Shown: positions 42,501 to 43,426 of the stretch, piece after piece | Position numbering within the stretch: position 1 is the stretch's first letter | How the letters are laid out: every line of letters begins with the position of its first letter | Origin: Methanobacteriota archaeon | GTDB taxonomy: Archaea; Thermoplasmatota; Poseidoniia; Poseidoniales; Thalassarchaeaceae | Assembly: GCA_011523055.1 (NCBI GenBank) | Contig: WTHQ01000012.1 | Coordinates: forward strand, 1-43,426 | Direction: 5' to 3' | Length of the DNA: 43,426 nucleotides | Made by a program: the position numbers and the translations under genes | Notes under the pieces: model-generated | Seen by the model: only the letters and a program-made list of their open reading frames with translations | The model's database searches: none | Told to the model about the DNA's origin: nothing

Positions 42501-43075
42501 CAAGAGAGGTGGCCATCAGAGGGTATCTCGTTGAGTGGAAACAGCCAATCTGTCCACATCAAGGCCACGCCGACGTACATCCCTATCATGAAAAACTCTG
42601 ATTGTGCGAAGTTCCCGTACCTCTGAACGCTGTAGGTAAGGGTGAGGCCGACTGCGATAGAGAGGTAGGTCGAGGACCAGGTCAGGGTATTCGTCCCCAA
42701 CGACGCGACGTCGATCAATACCGTTGCAGATGTTTCCAACCCCAACAATAGAATGTGAAGTGACATGATGACATACAGGAAAAGAAGGATGGGGGAAGTG
42801 GCAATTACGCAAGAGCGCATCCAGCCGGGACTGAGGTCATCGAAGGCGATTTTGACCAGTCCGAATCCCACGCAGATGAGGGTGAAGGTCTGGAGAAGCC
42901 AAACGAGGTCAGTCGGCAAGCTGTCGAACAACAGGAAATCAATGACGTTCAGTACTCCAAACTGTGCTAACAGTCCAACCGTGGACTCGATGAAGAAGAA
43001 TGTCGATATTAACAATCGGCGCTTCCATCTTTCGAGTTGACCCCACTGACTCCGAAGGTTTTCGAACGGCGTCAT
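39596..43075 (-). CDS. livHM: Fused ABC permease LivH - TM2-like domain - LivM
   Basis: A single 1159-aa permease. Residues about 15-130 contain four extra helices. About 137-485 is LivH, with the EAA loop TRLGRRMRAVADNPELAASS and the following GVGGGIFG. About 502-545 is a TM2-like domain (SAALGLLLGPLGAHHFHQRR), followed by two more helices and a polar coiled linker (about 620-700). About 703-1120 is LivM, with NLSTGYTGLLNFG and the EAA loop SPWGRILRSIREDEDVAQHH. LivH and LivM are normally separate proteins of about 300 and 350-400 aa. Each half has a periplasmic insert with two Cys (CTELE to TCEG; WFCGSG to FACKND). The frame opens with a GTG at 43165; the ATG at 43075 is preferred for its TATA-like box about 32 nt upstream and because the extra residues are basic and Cys-rich. 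Confidence 0.9.
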   Translation of the reverse strand: MTPFENLRSQWGQLERWKRRLLISTFFFIESTVGLLAQFGVLNVIDFLLFDSLPTDLVWLLQTFTLICVGFGLVKIAFDDLSPGWMRSCVIATSPILLFLYVIMSLHILLLGLETSATVLIDVASLGTNTLTWSSTYLSIAVGLTLTYSVQRYGNFAQSEFFMIGMYVGVALMWTDWLFPLNEIPSDGHLSWTLFLWMLFGAFILTGIAGVIIDRLVYKGFRDRKASPDVMMIASLGVALVLRALTYLRFGGSTQRFVPDADWMRGSQSFEFPTILTRLNLGKRDLEPDEVYTSIDCTELESIPAVDIITSTCEGAAQTTNYAYNNAFLPIVSFATVFILLAILTRTRLGRRMRAVADNPELAASSGINVERVHMTSSFLSAGISGVGGGIFGITLLFKPITAFSLLLPSFAVIVLGTIGSLPGAIAAAVIIGFVRAVSGPVLIGIGNPIGRSGYSALAEVMPYAIIIAILLIVPKGIGDAYDRWKIERLRDRAKSTKPPDHRQSAALGLLLGPLGAHHFHQRRAGRGFSTLLVTSSAFFIGKATSFIRDHSYPSGSVVAPDSVDPEIAAQWVSLIEFEQTAISLMGAVGDVLWPWIPLLVWAFCLYESYMILNQRYKDPIQSLKASYHSLFSNTPSSVSPSRENSNLQGLRDRVESLRTDLDHRLTTRTSSIGVWMRDRSTSLLRRVGVTDDRRTESGSRSAFRVLMALLLLFVVWLPVDPASNFMFAKTLQVSNLVTFLSIYLILSLSLNLSTGYTGLLNFGVIFFASIGAIGVGVLTAPSDVAGYGWPIIPALVFSMIVAAISGWLLALPTARLRGDYFAVITISLGEVVRILLSGEPLLKTGTTQGAIGVQRYPQPLEQWWFCGSGSKLDANGVELSPFACKNDEAIDSVARTIGEILNFGQPAPYYLLLAIIGLVCVGIVWRTLSMLYSSPWGRILRSIREDEDVAQHHGHDVMTHKASALAVSAAIAAFAGALFAWYLGSLQPSFMQPSRTTFLVWAAFVIGGAGNNRGMLVGAMIITLNEFVINRLVAAQSSSSQPLHELAVFIDTVFAWLVTEPTQAAFLMVIICVVGYLCKRNAIAESSAWMASVFLLMVWLLHQRSIDEVFRGDIQVNLAYVKVLIIGLIIVISLKFNEKGLLPEVPYRPERPNGGDPS

Positions 43076-43102
43076 GCTTCGTCCCCGATGTCTGAATTCT
43101 GG

Positions 43103-43112
43103 AAAATAGAGC
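43103..43112 (-). promoter_or_regulatory. TATA-like element before the fused permease
   Basis: Minus-strand GCTCTATTTT is centred about 32 nt before the ATG at 43075, predicting a leader of about 5 nt. It would allow the permease and ATPases to be transcribed separately from livK. Confidence 0.4.
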
Positions 43113-43136
43113 CGGCTGCACCGGCAAAAGGGTGAG

Positions 43137-43170
43137 GCGCCGTGGCAGACAAGGTCGCCCGCCACGGCGC
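43137..43170 (-). terminator. Perfect 10-bp inverted repeat after livK: terminator or mRNA-end hairpin
   Basis: GCGCCGTGGC (43137-43146) and GCCACGGCGC (43161-43170) are exact reverse complements separated by 14 nt. The hairpin lies 35 nt beyond the livK stop and before the permease start, and is followed on the minus strand by CACCCTTTTG. It may end or stabilise the livK transcript, giving more binding protein than permease. Archaeal termination usually relies on U-tracts, so a processing or stabilising role is as likely as termination. Confidence 0.55.
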
Positions 43171-43204
43171 GTTTCGTAGTTCCGAGATCTTATTGATCTA
43201 GGCT

Positions 43205-43426
43205 TCAGGCAGTTGCGACGCCGCCCTCGGCTGTCCAGTACTTCGAGCAGGTGTACTGGTCGACGCCATCGTACGAGCAGATGTCGTATCCGTTACCGCC
43301 GATGTCACCGTTGTCGAGGAAGTTGATGACACCCGAGGCGCCCTCGTATCCTGTACCAGTAGCCTTGATTGAAGCGTCAGCATCGTCCATGTTGCTCACG
43401 GCTGCCATACCGACCATCATGACACC
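43205..43426 (-). CDS. livK: Branched-chain amino-acid-type ABC substrate-binding protein LivK, C-terminal part
   Basis: The last 73 residues of a periplasmic-type binding protein; the frame is open through the right edge. GYEGASGVINFLDNGDIGG matches the C-terminal lobe of the LivK/Leu-Ile-Val-binding family (x-GxxGxixFDxnGD), and the chain ends in a short aromatic strand, DICSYDGVDQYTCSKYW, with two Cys that may form a disulfide. It lies first in the unit livK-livHM-livG-livF, separated from the permease by an inverted repeat and a possible promoter. The ligand cannot be inferred from this fragment. Confidence 0.85.
   Translation of the reverse strand, partial: GVMMVGMAAVSNMDDADASIKATGTGYEGASGVINFLDNGDIGGNGYDICSYDGVDQYTCSKYWTAEGGVATA

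Noticed and set aside
43198-43383. Second minus-strand frame overlapping the livK end
   Set aside because: It is out of frame with the recognisable LivK C-terminal motif and has low-complexity Ser/Thr content.

Overview
The window is archaeal and looks like a planktonic Thermoplasmatota genome of the Marine Group II/III (Poseidoniia) type. Archaeal markers seen directly are an Spt5-type elongation factor, the P0/P1 ribosomal stalk pair with shared acidic tails, MCM helicase, GatE, Pth2, SecE, a RaSEA-like archaeosine radical SAM protein and a YchF-type GTPase of the archaeal/eukaryotic subtype. The clade is inferred from gene content and style; no rRNA gene is present to confirm it. Genes are densely packed, with several convergent 3' overlaps. 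No rRNA, tRNA, CRISPR array or insertion sequence was seen.

Layout. 1-2626: end of an MTA/SAH-deaminase-family amidohydrolase, an alpha/beta hydrolase and a small membrane protein. 2783-4377: AK6-like kinase, a CDP-alcohol phosphatidyltransferase and a small membrane protein. 4522-9291: the main information-processing cluster ftsZ-secE-spt5-L11-L1-L10-L12. 9350-12594 (minus): YchF-type GTPase and a two-gene membrane module. 12672-17062: RaSEA, a UMF1-like transporter, a hexapeptide-repeat protein and a SAP/coiled-coil protein. 17132-26913 (minus): an M20 peptidase after an AddA/AddB-like helicase-nuclease pair. 26930-30909: secreted thioredoxin-fold protein, threonine aldolase, aminotransferase, cysteine dioxygenase. 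30960-32471 (minus): Pth2, ECF S-component, DUF4430-like lipoprotein. 32525-36848 (minus): gatE and mcm. 36999-38091: PPC/DUF296 protein and a small hydrolase. 38092-43426 (minus): a branched-chain amino-acid-type ABC importer (livF, livG, fused livH-livM, end of livK).

Two modes of translation start are visible. Many first genes have a TATA-like box centred about 25-29 nt before the start codon, which fits leaderless mRNAs. Genes inside the ribosomal cluster have AGGTG-type Shine-Dalgarno motifs 5-8 nt before the start. These signals were used to move several starts inward from the longest open frame.

The most unusual features are: (1) Spt5 fused behind a degenerate Nudix domain; (2) a ribosomal protein L11 that lacks its N-terminal domain; (3) LivH and LivM fused into one polypeptide with a TM2-like membrane domain between them; (4) an AddAB-type helicase-nuclease pair in an archaeon; (5) a cysteine dioxygenase with both residues of the mammalian Cys-Tyr cofactor; (6) an ECF S-component next to a DUF4430-like lipoprotein, a possible cobalamin uptake pair.
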